Source: Bombus terrestris (lineage: Eukaryota; Arthropoda; Insecta; Hymenoptera; Apidae). Taken from it: a stretch of 64,000 bases of DNA. The stretch covers positions 7,515,501-7,579,500 of the forward strand of contig NC_063282.1 in the NCBI RefSeq assembly GCF_910591885.1, written 5' to 3'. The translations under genes and the position numbers were made by a program. Under the pieces are notes generated by a model. The model did no database searches. It saw only the letters and a list, made by a program, of their open reading frames with translations, and was not told the origin of the DNA. Shown here in pieces: positions 39,601 through 50,246 of this stretch (positions within the stretch are counted from its first letter, which is position 1; every line of letters starts with the position of its first letter).

Positions 39601-42600
39601 AACTCCAGTATTTTCGTTCGTCTCATTATTTGAAAATTCTGAAAGCATTCATCCTACGCAACATTCGTCCCAGAAGTCACATAAAATTTATTTTAAGAAA
39701 GAAAATTGACCTTCGAATTTATAAAAAAGGAAAGGCCAATTGCCACTGATATCATGTATTTTGTTTGATCATATAACTTTGAAACGTGGCATGTTCCCCT
39801 ATTATTTGAAGTAATTTAGATATTAAATTAACGAGCTTGTTAACTTATCAAGAATAAAATAGATCACTTATGCCAATTATTCGAGGAATTTCATCGCTCT
39901 ATTACAAGAAGACGTTCCTAGAAGCTTGATAGAATTTCCACATGTACATTCTCTACTACATAGAAGCCAGTGTCCGTATGTGTATGAACACGATTCGTTT
40001 ACGTGATCTGGTACTCGCTGTCACGGAATGACAGCGGATCGTGTGCCAGCTCGTCGTTGACCATTGCTACCGGTATCGATTCCAACAAAAGTCGTGTTCG
40101 TGGACGCATTTTGTTTCCCCGATCCGCTGCAAAACTCGTCACGCCTGCAATTTGTCGGCACACTGCCAACAGGGATGTTACCTCGAATACAGTAGCTTGT
40201 TCCTCTTTGACACGTTTACTTCTTAAAACGTTTTACGTGCTTCGCCGGGTGTAAAGCCTATAACGACCCCCATGAATACGTGTCCTCGACTGCGGATACG
40301 TTTTCATTCGATCTTTCATTCGATCTTTCCCTCTTTTTCATATCGTTGTATATATATATATATTTTCTATTTTTTTTTCTTTGAGTAGTGACAACTATGC
40401 CTGTTAGTAAGAATTGTGCAAATCAACGGCAAGTTGTAGTTAAAGACGAAATTTTGCGGAATCGAGCTCTGTCCGAGGCACATCGTTGGTTTGCTAGACA
40501 AGTGACACAGCTAATTGGGAGAAAAATAAATTTTTAAACGGTTGAAATGAAAAGTTTTAAGTAGAAAATGATTAATTTACAAGAAAGGCCAATTACTTTG
40601 CAATGAAAACATTTATCAGCCTCCGGTAAAGTATTATCTATCTATATCGCTCGCTGAAAAAAGGATTAAAAGCTTATTTTATGAAATATGATATCCTTGT
40701 TAAATGGTATATTGATCGGATAATTGTGGCACTCCCATTCTAGTAAATAGTTCAATTTCACAATTAATTCTCACGGATAGGAATCTCAAATGCGTCGCTC
40801 TACTAGCAAACCGACAACATGATTTTAGATTATTCAGAATTGCTAACAACTACCTCACAGTGCAACTCAAGTATTGATTAGTTTGAAAAATTCTCTCTCT
40901 CTATATATGTGTGTATATATATATATACACATAGCAACATATATATATACATAGGAAACGAGAAATAAATGAAACTCTAGCTTGAGGAAAAAAATTAACA
41001 TTCAGATTGCACAAATTTAGAATATGCAGAATTTTGATAGGCGTCTCGATAAAAAAAAAATGTTTCACAAAAATAATAAGATTCATATACATTATAATTC
41101 GAAACTCTCTGTTAGCTAGTCCTATTAAAGTAACACAGTATCTATTAAAGTAATATACGCGTTGGAATATACGTAAGAATGTTTCAAACACTTGTTCTAA
41201 CTTTTCAAATCATTTGCAAGTTGCACTACAAAAACGTGGACTATTTAATGACGACTAGAATAGCGCATTAATTAATCCGTGATTTCGTTGAAAAAATATC
41301 AGCTAGATAACCAGTTGCAGGACTCTTGATCAGATTAGAGTATCATAAAATTTCATTTAGAGCTGTTGTAAGCGGTACAGCTGACAAAACGAATTACCCT
41401 TTTATCCGAGGCTTATTCAAGCTAAATTTTTAGGCCTCATTGTCTTCTTAATCGTATCCGACTTCTTTATGACAATGTTGGTATAATTGGTCGATTTTTT
41501 TCTTTTTTTCTTTTGATAAGGAAGACTGGAAGGAATAATGGACGTAAAAAAAGAACATTCATATATTCACCTGTTCCATTTTCTCCACTGGGTCGGATAC
41601 GCGCGTCGTACCGTCCTGGTCCTAGAATGTCGTCTAATACCTCCTTCTCCTTTTCCCGGAAATTCACCACCTTTTTCTGCAGCTGCGCACATCTGCAATC
41701 ATAACAAGAAATATATAAATAACATCCTTTCTGCACTTGTTTTGAATTCTTTTGTTCTTCTAGACATCAAATTAACCCCTTAACGTACGATTTACGTTCG
41801 AGAATTTACCTACTGATCCGATCATCTACTACGGGCTATACCCGTAATATTTATGTTTAGCCCGATCATCGTACTAAGGGCTATACCCATAATATTTACG
41901 TTTGGTCCGATCATCGTACTACGGGCTATGCCCGTAGTTACAGGTTAAGGAGTTAATTTATAACTTGTACGTAGAATGCGCGTTTTGATGCGTCTTTTAT
42001 ACTTCTATGAACATAATTAAAGAAGCGGAATGTAAATAGAAATTTTCTTCGTGTATTAAATACTATAATAAATACTCTACTTTGATTATCTTGTATATTT
42101 TATATAATATAATATATCTGAGGTGGATTAAACGTGTAGGTGTATTTAATAATGCAACGAGTGGATGAAATTGTAATAGTTGGTTATATTAAAATCAGTG
42201 GAAGTACAAGTACAAAGTACAAGTAGAGATCGCAGAAAGGATAACAATTCAACTATGTTCTAGGGAACACGTTCATATACATGTATTGACGGACTTATTA
42301 CAAGAAGTTCAAAGTTATATTTGTCATGTAACTCCAATTGAAGATTACCCGTAATTTTAATAACAATCTGTCCGGAGCTCGTTTGCCTTTAGACCTTGGT
42401 ACAACTTTGATAGAATAATATGAGTCTCTCCAGATTCGAATTTTTCATTGGCTCATGTGCCACTACATATTTATCTTATATATTTTTGCATATTATATGC
42501 ATTGTGTGCATTCTTATACCTTCAAATTTCCCACAAGTGCTTAAAACTCTACAATCTATTTATATATAAAAACTTGAAATTCATAATTATAAATTATAGT

Positions 42601-43039
42601 ATTGATCTATTCAGAATTTTGTTCATTTCTCTAGACACCAAATTGATGCAAAATTTATATTTCAACCCTTGGAAGTAATAGATTTAATTGATTGCATAAT
42701 CTTATCTTCGTTCAGACTTCTGTTGTTTTTCTGGACCTCGAATTGATAATAAAATTTAAATTCGAGCAGCTGGAATTTGTCATTAAAAGTTGAAAATTTA
42801 ATTCTGATCGCGAATAGCTTAAACGTTGGAGCTTCCTGCACGATAATTTATTAACCAATAATATTATTAAATTAACGGATTACAGTTATTTTTCCAAAGT
42901 ATTTAGTTTATTTATTAAGTGTAAGATATTGATTCCTGCGATTAGAAGCTTGAATGATGAAGAATGGATGAGAAACGTACCTTGATAGATGTAGCAAGAA
43001 TGTTAGTAACACCAATAACTTCAATACTCCAGGCCACAT
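10303..43039 (-). CDS. GluCl: Glutamate-gated chloride channel (GluCl), canonical isoform
   Basis: This is a Cys-loop anion channel of insect neurons and muscle, opened by glutamate and targeted by ivermectins. Coding exons, 5' to 3': 42981-43039, 41571-41692, one 68-base exon 3 (35581-35648, 30951-31018 or 25504-25571), 15124-15193, 14890-15043, 14728-14810, 14044-14178, 13781-13933, 12705-12985, 10303-10536. They join in frame to 452 residues. Residues 1-23 form a signal peptide (WPGVLKLLVLLTFLL). The Cys-loop is C165-C179 around PMNLKLYPLDRQV. C224 and C235 give the second disulphide typical of GluCl and glycine receptors. TM1 spans about 248-270. The PAR motif (276-278) before TM2 marks an anion pore. 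TM3 (about 310-332) keeps G322, a glycine linked to ivermectin sensitivity in arthropods. TM4 spans about 420-445. ENGT and INAS are N-glycosylation sites. Exons 7 and 9 use GTCAGT donors. The gene spans over 32 kb, mostly intron. Confidence 0.96.
10537..12704 (-). other. GluCl intron before the terminal exon
   Basis: The canonical intron runs from the GTCAGT donor after Met375 to the TTTTTCCAG acceptor of the terminal exon. The alternative exon would use the same donor and extend the intron to 10250. No nested gene was found. Reading through the donor adds six codons (VSMQRY) and then a stop, so retention of this intron would give a channel without TM4. Confidence 0.7.
14503..14534. repeat. 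(TATTCAA)n microsatellite
   Basis: A 7-base unit repeats 4.6 times without error, inside the GluCl intron between exons 6 and 7. Confidence 0.9.
15194..25503. other. Large GluCl intron (exon 3c to exon 4)
   Basis: About 10.3 kb without a supported exon. It contains pyrimidine tracts (around 17.3-17.9 kb), TA-rich stretches (17.1-17.25 and 25.0-25.4 kb) and a short imperfect repeat near 22.9 kb. The open frames on both strands are Lys/Arg/Glu- or Phe/Ser-rich low-complexity translations. No fourth copy of the exon 3 cassette was seen here. Confidence 0.55.
22853..22949. repeat. Short imperfect direct repeats (AATATTCGCGA family)
   Basis: TTCGTGAGAATAATATT occurs at 22853-22869 and 22933-22949. 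Related AATATTCGCGA and AATATTCGTGA copies lie between them. This looks like a decayed local tandem duplication in an intron. No function is apparent. Confidence 0.55.
25504..25571 (-). CDS. GluCl: GluCl alternative exon 3c
   Basis: A 68-base exon between a GTATTAG acceptor and an ATG/GTGAGT donor. It completes Asp61 and encodes GPTNVKVNIFLRS then ISKIDDYNM, residues 61-83 of the extracellular ligand-binding domain. It is the most 3' of three cassettes with identical length and phase, so inclusion of any one keeps frame and inclusion of two does not. Alternative exon 3 is established in insect GluCl genes. Nearest-match naming (3c) is my own, by position. Confidence 0.93.
25572..30950. other. 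GluCl intron between exons 3b and 3c
   Basis: About 5.4 kb with no supported exon. It contains a candidate TTAA-flanked inverted-repeat element (27921-29317) and scattered poly-A, poly-T and TA tracts. Confidence 0.55.
27921..29317. mobile_element. Possible TTAA-flanked non-autonomous element (weak)
   Basis: TTTAATCCCTTACTGCA at 27921-27937 is matched in inverted orientation by TTTAATCCCTTATTGCA (complement of 29301-29317), with one mismatch in 17. Both ends carry TTAA just outside a TCCCTTAYTGCA terminus, the arrangement of piggyBac-type transposons. The 1.4 kb between them shows no transposase frame. A chance match is possible in AT-rich DNA. Confidence 0.28.
30951..31018 (-). CDS. GluCl: GluCl alternative exon 3b
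   Basis: A 68-base cassette with a TATGTTAG acceptor and an ATG/GTAAGT donor. It encodes DGPAVVRVNIFVRS then ISKIDDVTM. It shares the RVN-F-VRSI core with 3a and the ISKIDD segment with 3c, so it is intermediate between them. A poly-T and pyrimidine stretch of about 20 bases lies just beyond the donor on the intronic side. Confidence 0.94.
32341..32540 (-). pseudogene. Possible decayed Tc1-like transposase fragment
   Basis: The minus strand reads WLRTIRLARPTNKLTLKQLV then EIAHDITTQRTVISEASN. This resembles the helix-turn-helix region of Tc1-like transposases, where a basic Arg-Leu-Ala segment precedes TLRQLV-like and TV-containing helices. The frame is broken by a stop a few codons upstream, and the following residues no longer match. 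There is no catalytic domain and no terminal repeats were found. It is a weak, by-eye call. Confidence 0.3.
33602..33658. repeat. (TC)n microsatellite
   Basis: CT/TC dinucleotide array with a few interruptions, continuing as pyrimidine-rich sequence to about 33760. Confidence 0.85.
34909..35190. repeat. Diverged ~133-base direct repeats
   Basis: ATTCTCTGTGAAATTAAAA occurs at 34909-34927 and again at 35042-35060. A more diverged TTTTCTCTGTCGAATTAA copy lies near 35167. TTCGAATT segments recur between them. This is consistent with an old local tandem duplication in the intron. Confidence 0.5.
35581..35648 (-). CDS. GluCl: GluCl alternative exon 3a
   Basis: A 68-base cassette with a CCCTTAG acceptor and an ATG/GTAAGT donor. 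It encodes DGPAIVRVNLFVRS then IATISDIKM. The ATISDIKM ending is the one commonly seen in reference insect GluCl proteins. It is the most 5' of the three cassettes. Confidence 0.95.
36302..36634. mobile_element. Candidate MITE with CAGGGTGTTTCATG ends
   Basis: CAGGCTGTTTCATG (36302-36315) is mirrored by CATGAAACACCCTG (36621-36634): 14-base terminal inverted repeats with one mismatch, bounding 333 bases of AT-rich non-coding DNA. No clear target-site duplication was seen, so the boundary and class are uncertain. Confidence 0.4.
40016..40036. other. Perfect short hairpin in a GC-richer intronic patch
   Basis: CGCTGTCA and TGACAGCG form perfect 8-base arms around a 5-base CGGAA loop. The surrounding 250 bases are noticeably richer in G+C than the rest of the intron. 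It could be a regulatory element; the sequence shows no more than the structure. Confidence 0.35.
41776..41952. mobile_element. TTAA-flanked MITE with internal tandem hairpins (piggyBac-like)
   Basis: A 177-base element lies between two TTAA copies (41772-41775 and 41953-41956). Its ends are inverted: CCCCTTAAC at the left and CTCCTTAAC on the complement of the right. TTAA duplications and ends beginning with two or three Cs are typical of piggyBac-type transposons. The interior is three tandem units of 44-45 bases (starts at 41818, 41862 and 41907), each with CCGATCATC followed by a hairpin of the form TACGGGCTATACCCGTA. It has no coding capacity. It lies in the GluCl intron between exons 1 and 2, about 80 bases upstream of exon 2. 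Confidence 0.7.
42620..42790. repeat. Diverged direct repeats in GluCl intron 1
   Basis: Two diverged copies of about 55 bases start near 42621 and 42722. Each has the order TTTCT, AGAC or GGAC, AAATTGAT or GAATTGAT, AAAATTTA, and then a GGAA segment. A third partial copy (TTGTTCTTCTAGACATCAAA) directly precedes the MITE at 41776. This looks like an old local duplication. Confidence 0.4.
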
Positions 43040-44358
43040 TGCGGTAGCCTGTAATGCAGAAATAAATCATTGTTTAATGCTACAAGAGAATTTAATTCGT
43101 TAATGAAAGTCGATATTTACGTTTTTATTCGTGATTAAAGTATGATCTAATAGGTTAAATAGCAATAATTCTGTCAAAAGAAATATTTGAATCGATAAAA
43201 TAATTCCTATGCATGTTCTCTACTTTTGGATTCCCTTAGAAAAAACTTATTAAAACGAAGAGAAAGTTTTATATTATCTTCAATTCGATCGGAAAATATA
43301 AATATTTCGATTTCTAACTTTTATTAGGAATTTATACGAGCCACGTAGAAGTCAAACCGACTGACTCTATCGAAGTTAATCATTTACTTTCTGGAAAATT
43401 AAACATACCTATGTCTATTCTAATACCGGAAATAGGAAATTTTCTGTAAATGCGACTGTCTAGTTTGGTTTCTAATTACCTCGTATAAACTTAATCGCGA
43501 ATGTTTTTAGCTCGGTTTTAACGAGAATTTTAAATTAACTTCATCTTAGAATATTCAACAAAATTTAATATATGCATCGGTTCGAACACGGTTCACGCGC
43601 AATAAAAGTATACATCAACGGGTTATCAGTTTTATCCCACAAATACGCAGAGTCATGAATATATTATTATATTTATAAATATCCGTAATTTAGCTCTATG
43701 AGCAAGCTAAAATGTATTATATCCCGGTGGAGCAAGTAAAAATCGAATAATTTCCAGAAAATAGACGCGATGAATTTTGCCTATTTGAAGCGAAGCCAAG
43801 TTATAGAGACATATGTACGTGTAGCTGTAAACGAGTATAAACGACCGTCGAACAGGAATTACGATACTATGTTGGAAGTTATAGATACTATGTTTTAGTT
43901 ATGAAGATACTATGTTTTAACAGAGATTGGATCAGAAAATCTCAGAAAATGTGTATTGCAACCGATTAACTATCCAACGTCTGACTGTTGCTCAACGCTT
44001 GAGAATCAATTTTTATTTCCCGAAATTATCACACTATTGAAGTTTCAATGTTCAATTAATCAGGACTTTGAGTATTTTTTTAGAACACCATAAAACGATT
44101 GACCGAACAAATCAGGCATTGTCTTGAAATCACACAATACACATAAGACGCTCTAACTTTGTTTAAACACTTAAAAATCCTGAGACTGTATTTCACAGCA
44201 ATTTAATAGGATTAGCAATTTATAGGGATGTTTTCTCCAAAAAGAGTGGAGATTATTTGAAAATCGGGGAAGAGAACAGAAACTCGTATATATTTGAAGA
44301 ACTGGACATTGCCTGACTTTGCGCGCACCGATTCTACTGGGCGAGCGTCTGGCCGCAC

Positions 44359-44388
44359 ACTGACCTACTACACTGCAGTGACCATATA
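44359..44388 (-). promoter_or_regulatory. Candidate TATA plus initiator core promoter
   Basis: On the minus strand TATATGG (44382-44388) lies 27 bases upstream of the A in TCAGT (44359-44363), which matches the insect initiator. The patch from 44330 to 44480 is GC-richer than its flanks. It could be a GluCl start site, but no convincing donor leading into the 43048 acceptor was found. Confidence 0.28.
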
Positions 44389-44615
44389 CCGGACACCGTA
44401 AGTGACCATACAGTTAAGGCAGCTTTGTTTTTCAACCATGCCACCCTGCCTGCGTATACGCTGTTTTCCTTGATCGATGTTTTCCTCGCCGCTCAAACAC
44501 GCATAAAATCGCAACGGTGTTGATCACCGTCAAATGTAAACGGTTCGATAACTCGAGAAGAAAACAACGACGAACTTTCGAAAATAGGCACGTATCGTTA
44601 ATCAGTAAACAGCCT

Positions 44616-44639
44616 AAAAAAAAAAAAAAAAAAAAAAAA
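44616..44639. repeat. Poly-A run of 24
   Basis: An uninterrupted run of 24 A on the plus strand. No retroposed sequence was identified beside it. Confidence 0.9.
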
Positions 44640-45169
44640 CGTATATGCCTATGGATTTTTCATGAAGTGAAAAGCCTCCTTCTCGATCGTCGAATTCGCT
44701 TTGAAATTCCATTCCATAAAAATCGCTTAATTAATAATTACCTCCGACGGTAAATAAAGTGAGAGGGAGAGCAGGGGATTTTATTAACTGAAAATCGGTT
44801 AATTAGTAATTAGTCTTTGCAGTAAACGTCGGAAGAGAGAAAGTGACAAAGGTGAGTTCGACCGAGCACGAAAAATGGATTTTCATTAAGAGAATCGACG
44901 AAACTATGAATTATCCGGCTTGTAATTAATGTTATCTTGGAAATTGGATGAATTCGTGAACTCCATGTAATTTATTATATATCGTCGAGCTCTCTTGTTC
45001 TTGGGAAAAGAGTAAATGGAACGGGTCGATTGAATAATGCGATGCATCGCGCGTTCCATTTAATTACGCAAATCGCGCGAGAAGCTGAAAGTTGAAAGCG
45101 ACAACAGGATACACGAAAGGCAAATGATTGCTGCGAACGGTACTCCATACGAATTAGGTCAGCATCGGA

Positions 45170-45312
45170 TGTGTATATAGTATATGTGAGTTGTGTATAT
45201 ATACATAACATATACGTAAGCGTTTGTGTGTATATATATATATATACACACACACACATACGCGCGCGCGTGTATGTACATACATATATACTTATGTGCA
45301 TGTGTGTACACG
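45170..45312. repeat. TA/CA/CG microsatellite cluster
   Basis: Alternating (TG), (TA), (CA), (CG) and (TG) blocks form a self-complementary compound microsatellite. Confidence 0.8.
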
Positions 45313-46290
45313 TATGCGCGGAACGTGTTTGTATTGCTGCTTCTCGAGAGCGCTTAAGCAAGAGCGTGAATAAATTTCTTTATCAAACAAATCCTGGATA
45401 CATGGACGTGTTTTTAAGTAATTGCTTTCCCCCCGTTGCTAAACACCTCCATCTGGCGTTAATTTTAATCAAGTAAAATACGCTCGACTTGTTCCGCTCG
45501 ACACATTTCATCTCGCTTTACGAGCTTTACGAAACCGTCGTGTAAAAGAGTAGTGAAAAAAATGTTATCCCATTTCATACGTGAAATATTTCATATAGAA
45601 AGTAGTTGATCTCCTATTTCTTCTTTTTCTTGTTTCTCGGTTATGCGTCTTTTCAAGTTGCGCGTAATAGCCAGAGATGAAACGTGTAACGAGGCATCCC
45701 CAGTGACGCCACCGAGAGAGGGTGTACGGTAACGAGCTAGTCATTAGTTCACGATAACAAAGCAAGCCTATGTTTTTCCTAGCGACTGGACAACCAACAT
45801 TCATGCAGAAGTCGAGGGATCCATATCTGTGTTACGCACAATCCCCACCACGAGCTCTATCTAAGCCTTTCGCTATTCTATCTAAGACTGTCTATATTCC
45901 CCCGTCTTCCTTGTCAATCTTTCTGTTGACCTATACTACGACCTCGATTGACCACCAGACCAGATTGAACTCTGCTCGCCGATTTTTCTATCAATTTCGT
46001 TTGTTCTGGCTTCGATTCGATCGCTTTCACAAAAAAGGTTTCAACGTTCACATCGGTCCAGCTACGACCAATCGTAAAATAAATTAATACGGTAGTACAT
46101 GGTGATTAACGAGGATAATCGGTTGAAATGCATTTGAGGGAGACGTTTGGAATGTTTGGCCGTGGGTGGTGGCCCCGAATCGTTGCTGCACACAACACTC
46201 TGGATACGTTTGCAAGTTGTCATTACCCGGTATTAATTTAGGGTCTAAACGAAGCGATACGATATGAGAAAAGAAAAAAGTCGTAGTTAC

Positions 46291-46600
46291 CTGGAGAAGC
46301 TGATAATCCTAGGCAATGAGGGCTCCGTGACGTAGTGATACTGGCATGGCGCTTTCTGGTACGACACTGGAACTGTACTCGACTCGTGAAGTGTCCTACC
46401 TCGGAAGGTTCGTCTCCTGGACTGCCACCGTTCAGAAACCTACATACACTCACACCTACTACCTGGTTGCTGGCACGCTATTGATCCTGGCCCAGACACC
46501 CGTCGACCCACGCAGACGCTTAGCGTTGCCGCGTCGCTTTAGCAACATGACGTCATTCCACTTCCCAAACCCCGTACCGCATCGGAGCTAGTATGATGCA
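46291..46600 (-). promoter_or_regulatory. Candidate GluCl 5' non-coding exon and promoter
   Basis: On the minus strand a strong donor, CTTCTCCAG/GTAACT, ends at 46291 and could splice to the ATTACAG acceptor at 43048. The 300 bases upstream are GC-richer than the flanks, as first exons in this window tend to be. A full CRE palindrome TGACGTCA lies at 46548-46555. No TATA box is evident. A start site somewhere around 46500-46600 is an inference. Confidence 0.4.
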
Positions 46601-47493
46601 TCGTCCTTTTCTTCCTTCATTTCGTACGGTTACCATCACGAGCGCTACTAATTCTCGCCTAACATGTCCCACCTATCGTCCGTCTGACACTCGTACCTCT
46701 TCTACCTTCAAATATCATGATTTTCAACATGACCGCATCAATTGACATGTTCACACGTACCGGTAGAATCATATATATTACCGCAAACAAGGGTTTCCAT
46801 ATTCTTTTCCCGAATGTTTTCTGATCATTTCCAAAGTGCACGTTATTGACAATCAGACCCATTCGGCAGAATTTCATGAAAAGAATACTTTCGTTCGATC
46901 AATATCGGAACCATATCGAAATTTTCGAAAGCTAAGTCGAATTCGATCGTTTATATCGATTGATCGCACCGATGTATCTTATATAGAACGCATTGATTAA
47001 TTATCGATTATTCTAATGATTTTTCGGGGGAAATGCATCTTGAATCGTTAAAAATAATTTTTCGATTATCGCAGATTCTAGTAGGACAAATTGAATAGTA
47101 GATCATAGAAACTACGTATGTGTATATAAATTCATCTTATGTAAACGTATTATCACGTAGAACATCAGCGTCATAAACATCATAAAATGCAATTTTAAAA
47201 GCAAAATATACTTTATTATGACCTACAAAAAAGTTTGCTAGCAATTTCATGAACACATGCATAAAGAAACAACACGTACTTCAATCTTTTACATTTTTCT
47301 GAACTTATTTTATTTACTTCATAAAATTACATTCTATACAGTAACTATATCTAAAAAGTATAGATAAAACATTTTACTTATCAGGCAACGATACAACTTG
47401 ACTGCACAGTCCGTTGATGGAAAATATTCCTCATTAACAAAATTGATAAAATCATATGTAATTAATTATTGATGAAGGAATTAAAAAAGTGCA
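46601..47493. other. Spacer between GluCl 5' region and PTCD2-like gene
   Basis: No gene seen. The right end should include the 3' UTR of the minus-strand PTCD2-like gene. Confidence 0.5.
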
Positions 47494-49105
47494 TTACATA
47501 TAACTTTTAGATTCACTTCTCTTATCTGGGTAGTATCTTCTCTGTTCGCCTGAGCTTTCTTTGTATCTTCTTGAAAACGTCATTGGCTTTAGTATAAATT
47601 CTTCTAAAGTACACTTAAAAAAATAAAAATTATACATTAATTACAAAGTATAATTACAAATTACTGTAACTTACATTGCTTTGAATATAATCATGCTGTC
47701 TCGCTATTTCTATTAAAGAAGATAGTTGCTTGCTTTCTTCTACTTCTTCTGTCTTCAATTTTTCTTCCAGTTTATCTATCTATAAGGCGATTATAAAACA
47801 ATTAAGGAAGAATGTAGAATACTATAATTATTATGTAAGATCTGCTTTAATCGAAACTAATAATTAACAGGACAAATTAAACAATGCACGTAAATATGGA
47901 TATTGAATTAACTTTACAGTAATAAACTTTAGTTTTACATACCACTTCAGAGAAAAAATAGTACTGTTTATTGCGATTAGTATCTCGATCTGTTCCATAT
48001 TTCAAGATAGGAATTATTTGTATATATTTTCCCAAATGAATATATGCCAACATTTTAAGATTCTTAATAGATATAACTCTCTCTAATGGTATTGCGCTTA
48101 ATATTTCCATAGCCAGTTCAGGTTTATTATTTTTAATCAGTAAATATGATAATAATGCAGAACTTCTTATGGAAGGCTTCATTGTATTTTGCTGATGTTT
48201 CCAATGATCTAATGCAAATTCTACTGCCTCTGGAGTATTCTAAATAAAAAATGTGATTAATTAAAAACCTAAAATATTAATTAAAATAATATAGAATTAC
48301 TAATTAAAAAGTACCTCCTTCAGACATGCTGCATATATTAAGACGACAGAGCTCCCAATGTATTCCATACCTTCCGCATCCAAAACTTTCTGGTATATCT
48401 CTCTCATTTCTTTATACATATTATTTTTATATAACAAACACATTAAAATGCGGAAAGATGTGCGGTAATTAAAGCTATCTTTTATTGCATCATTATTAAA
48501 TGCCCCTAAGGCATATTCTGGTTGATTCAAATGATAATACATTCTCATTACGACTGGTCCAAATATGTATTTACCAAACTTCTTTTCTTCTTGATTCTGA
48601 ATATACTTCTCTAACATAACATTTAACAGTTGCATATCATTTTCATTAGGTTGTGCTAAATGTATCATTGCTTTTAAATCTTCTGTATATATCACTCCAT
48701 CCTCATGCTGACATATTTCCTGCATTTTTTCACGAAATACATTTTCTATCGTCATAAACTGATTGCGAAATACGTATCTCGTATTCTCATACAGTGATAC
48801 GCCTAAGTCTCGTTCCGTATACATAGACCGAACCCCAACTACAAACAATAAAAAGTATTGTTAAAAATCAACTTCGGAAATCTTCCATTTATTTTAGAAT
48901 TAATATTAATATTAATATTTGAAACCATTCTCCTCTTATATTATTTGCGTCATGGCCTTTTTTGAACTCGTTATTCTAATTTAAGTCCATGTAGTACAGG
49001 TTTAGGTTAAGAATATTACGTACCATTTATAAAATTATATTTAAAAAATGCACTATTTGCCAGAGAAATATTTAATCTACGAAGTCCTCGGAGACTGGTC
49101 GCCAT
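47494..49105 (-). CDS. PTCD2: PTCD2-like mitochondrial pentatricopeptide repeat protein
   Basis: Five coding exons join in frame: 49024-49105, 48315-48838, 47943-48239, 47675-47779 and 47494-47613. Donors are GTACGT, GTACTT, GTATGT and GTAAGT. The product is 375 residues, close to the length of animal PTCD2, a mitochondrial RNA-processing factor involved in cytochrome b transcript maturation. The N-terminus (MATSLRGLRRLNISLANS) is basic and free of acidic residues, as for a matrix-targeting peptide. Family-like segments are KFGKYIFGPVVMRMYYHL, TSFRILMCLLYKNNMYKEM, and NKPELAMEILSAIP with ISIKNLKMLAY in the third exon. They are helical-hairpin repeats, each alternating a hydrophobic helix with a connecting one. 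YYFFSEVV near the end corresponds to a conserved segment of the family. The C-terminal 40 residues are Arg/Ser/Tyr-rich. The assignment rests on remembered family features. Another PPR-like mitochondrial protein is the alternative. Confidence 0.72.
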
Positions 49106-50246
49106 GGTTTAACGAACAAATAATATTTTATAATTTATATTTTATATAAGTTATATTAGTATAGCAATAAGACCAGACGAATAAACTACCGGCTATTCCT
49201 CACGCTTCAAACACGTAAAAGACCTATATTCTCTTATTATAACGGAAATGATAGTAGAGAAAATCACGTGGTTTCCGATTTTATGGACTACTATGATCAA
49301 TAGTATAATTGAGGTATAATTGATGTTCTGTTATCACAATTATATCACTTTTTAATGTAATAAAACGATTATTTTAGCTGTTTTAAGTAGTTTCTGAAAA
49401 GTAAAGTCAAATTCATAAATAAATAAAATATTTTTACCGGATGAACTTATATCTTGCTTGGATTATAATTTGTCTTAAAATATGTTATATTTTCGTAAAA
49501 TATAAAATAATTCTCTATTTCTAAAATAAATTGGTCTTAATTAGTCGATCATTTACTTCATGTTATATTCAATTCGAATCAATACTTTTTATGCAATGCG
49601 ATACATATAACACATGAAAATTACCTTAATTTTCATAAAAATAACTTTTGCCCACTAACTTAGCATTTTTAAACATTTTTAAACGAGACAGTTAAATTAA
49701 TTAATTAATCAATAGTTAAAACTTTATAATTTTCTGAAATAAGAAATTACATTTTCTAGCATTGTTTTTTATTTCATTCTTCTTTCTTAACATTCATTCT
49801 ATCTTATTAATCTACGTATGTTTTTATAAAGTTAATGCAAGGAATATATTGTAATATATTTATTCAACCCTTATCACTACTTTACATTGTACATTACATT
49901 ACATCACATTTTGCTATATTATGTAATATTTTCATGCTTAAAATTCTCTTTCGATTACTTGTATTTATCAAATTTTATATTAATTACAATTTTCAGCATC
50001 TTTAAATCCATATCAATTTATTCCATCATTTTAACTATCATTGGTGACTAATTTTTTTTTCATTATATTTAAGTGAATGCCTTTTATATTACATTTATTT
50101 AGCTTAAAATGAAACTTACAATTACTTAATAGGTACTAAATGACATAGATTTTCATGATATTGAATGATTTAATCCTAAATTAATAGAAGGACAGTAAAG
50201 AATGTTGCAAGGAACTAATACTTATACTAAGAGCAAAAAATAAAAA
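49106..50246. other. Spacer between PTCD2-like and POLR1D-like genes
   Basis: AT-rich, no gene seen. It should hold the PTCD2-like promoter on the left and the 3' UTR of the next minus-strand gene on the right. No recognisable promoter motif was found. Confidence 0.5.

Larger units (their letters stand above)
35649..41570. other. GluCl intron between exons 2 and 3a
   Basis: About 5.9 kb without a supported exon. It holds a candidate CAGGGTGTTTCATG-ended element (36302-36634) and a GC-richer patch around 40000-40260 that includes a perfect hairpin. The overlapping plus-strand frames in that patch have no recognisable product. Confidence 0.55.
43049..46290. other. Upstream GluCl region (5' intron or promoter)
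   Basis: The acceptor ATTACAG/GCTACCGCAATG at 43048 shows that the start-codon exon is preceded by at least one 5' non-coding exon. Candidates lie near 44.36 kb and 46.3 kb. Otherwise the stretch holds a 24-base poly-A and TA/CA microsatellites, and no coding exon. Confidence 0.5.

Noticed and set aside
41818..41935. CRISPR-like spaced repeats
   Set aside because: The three units are contiguous and degenerate and sit inside a TTAA-flanked element of a eukaryotic intron.
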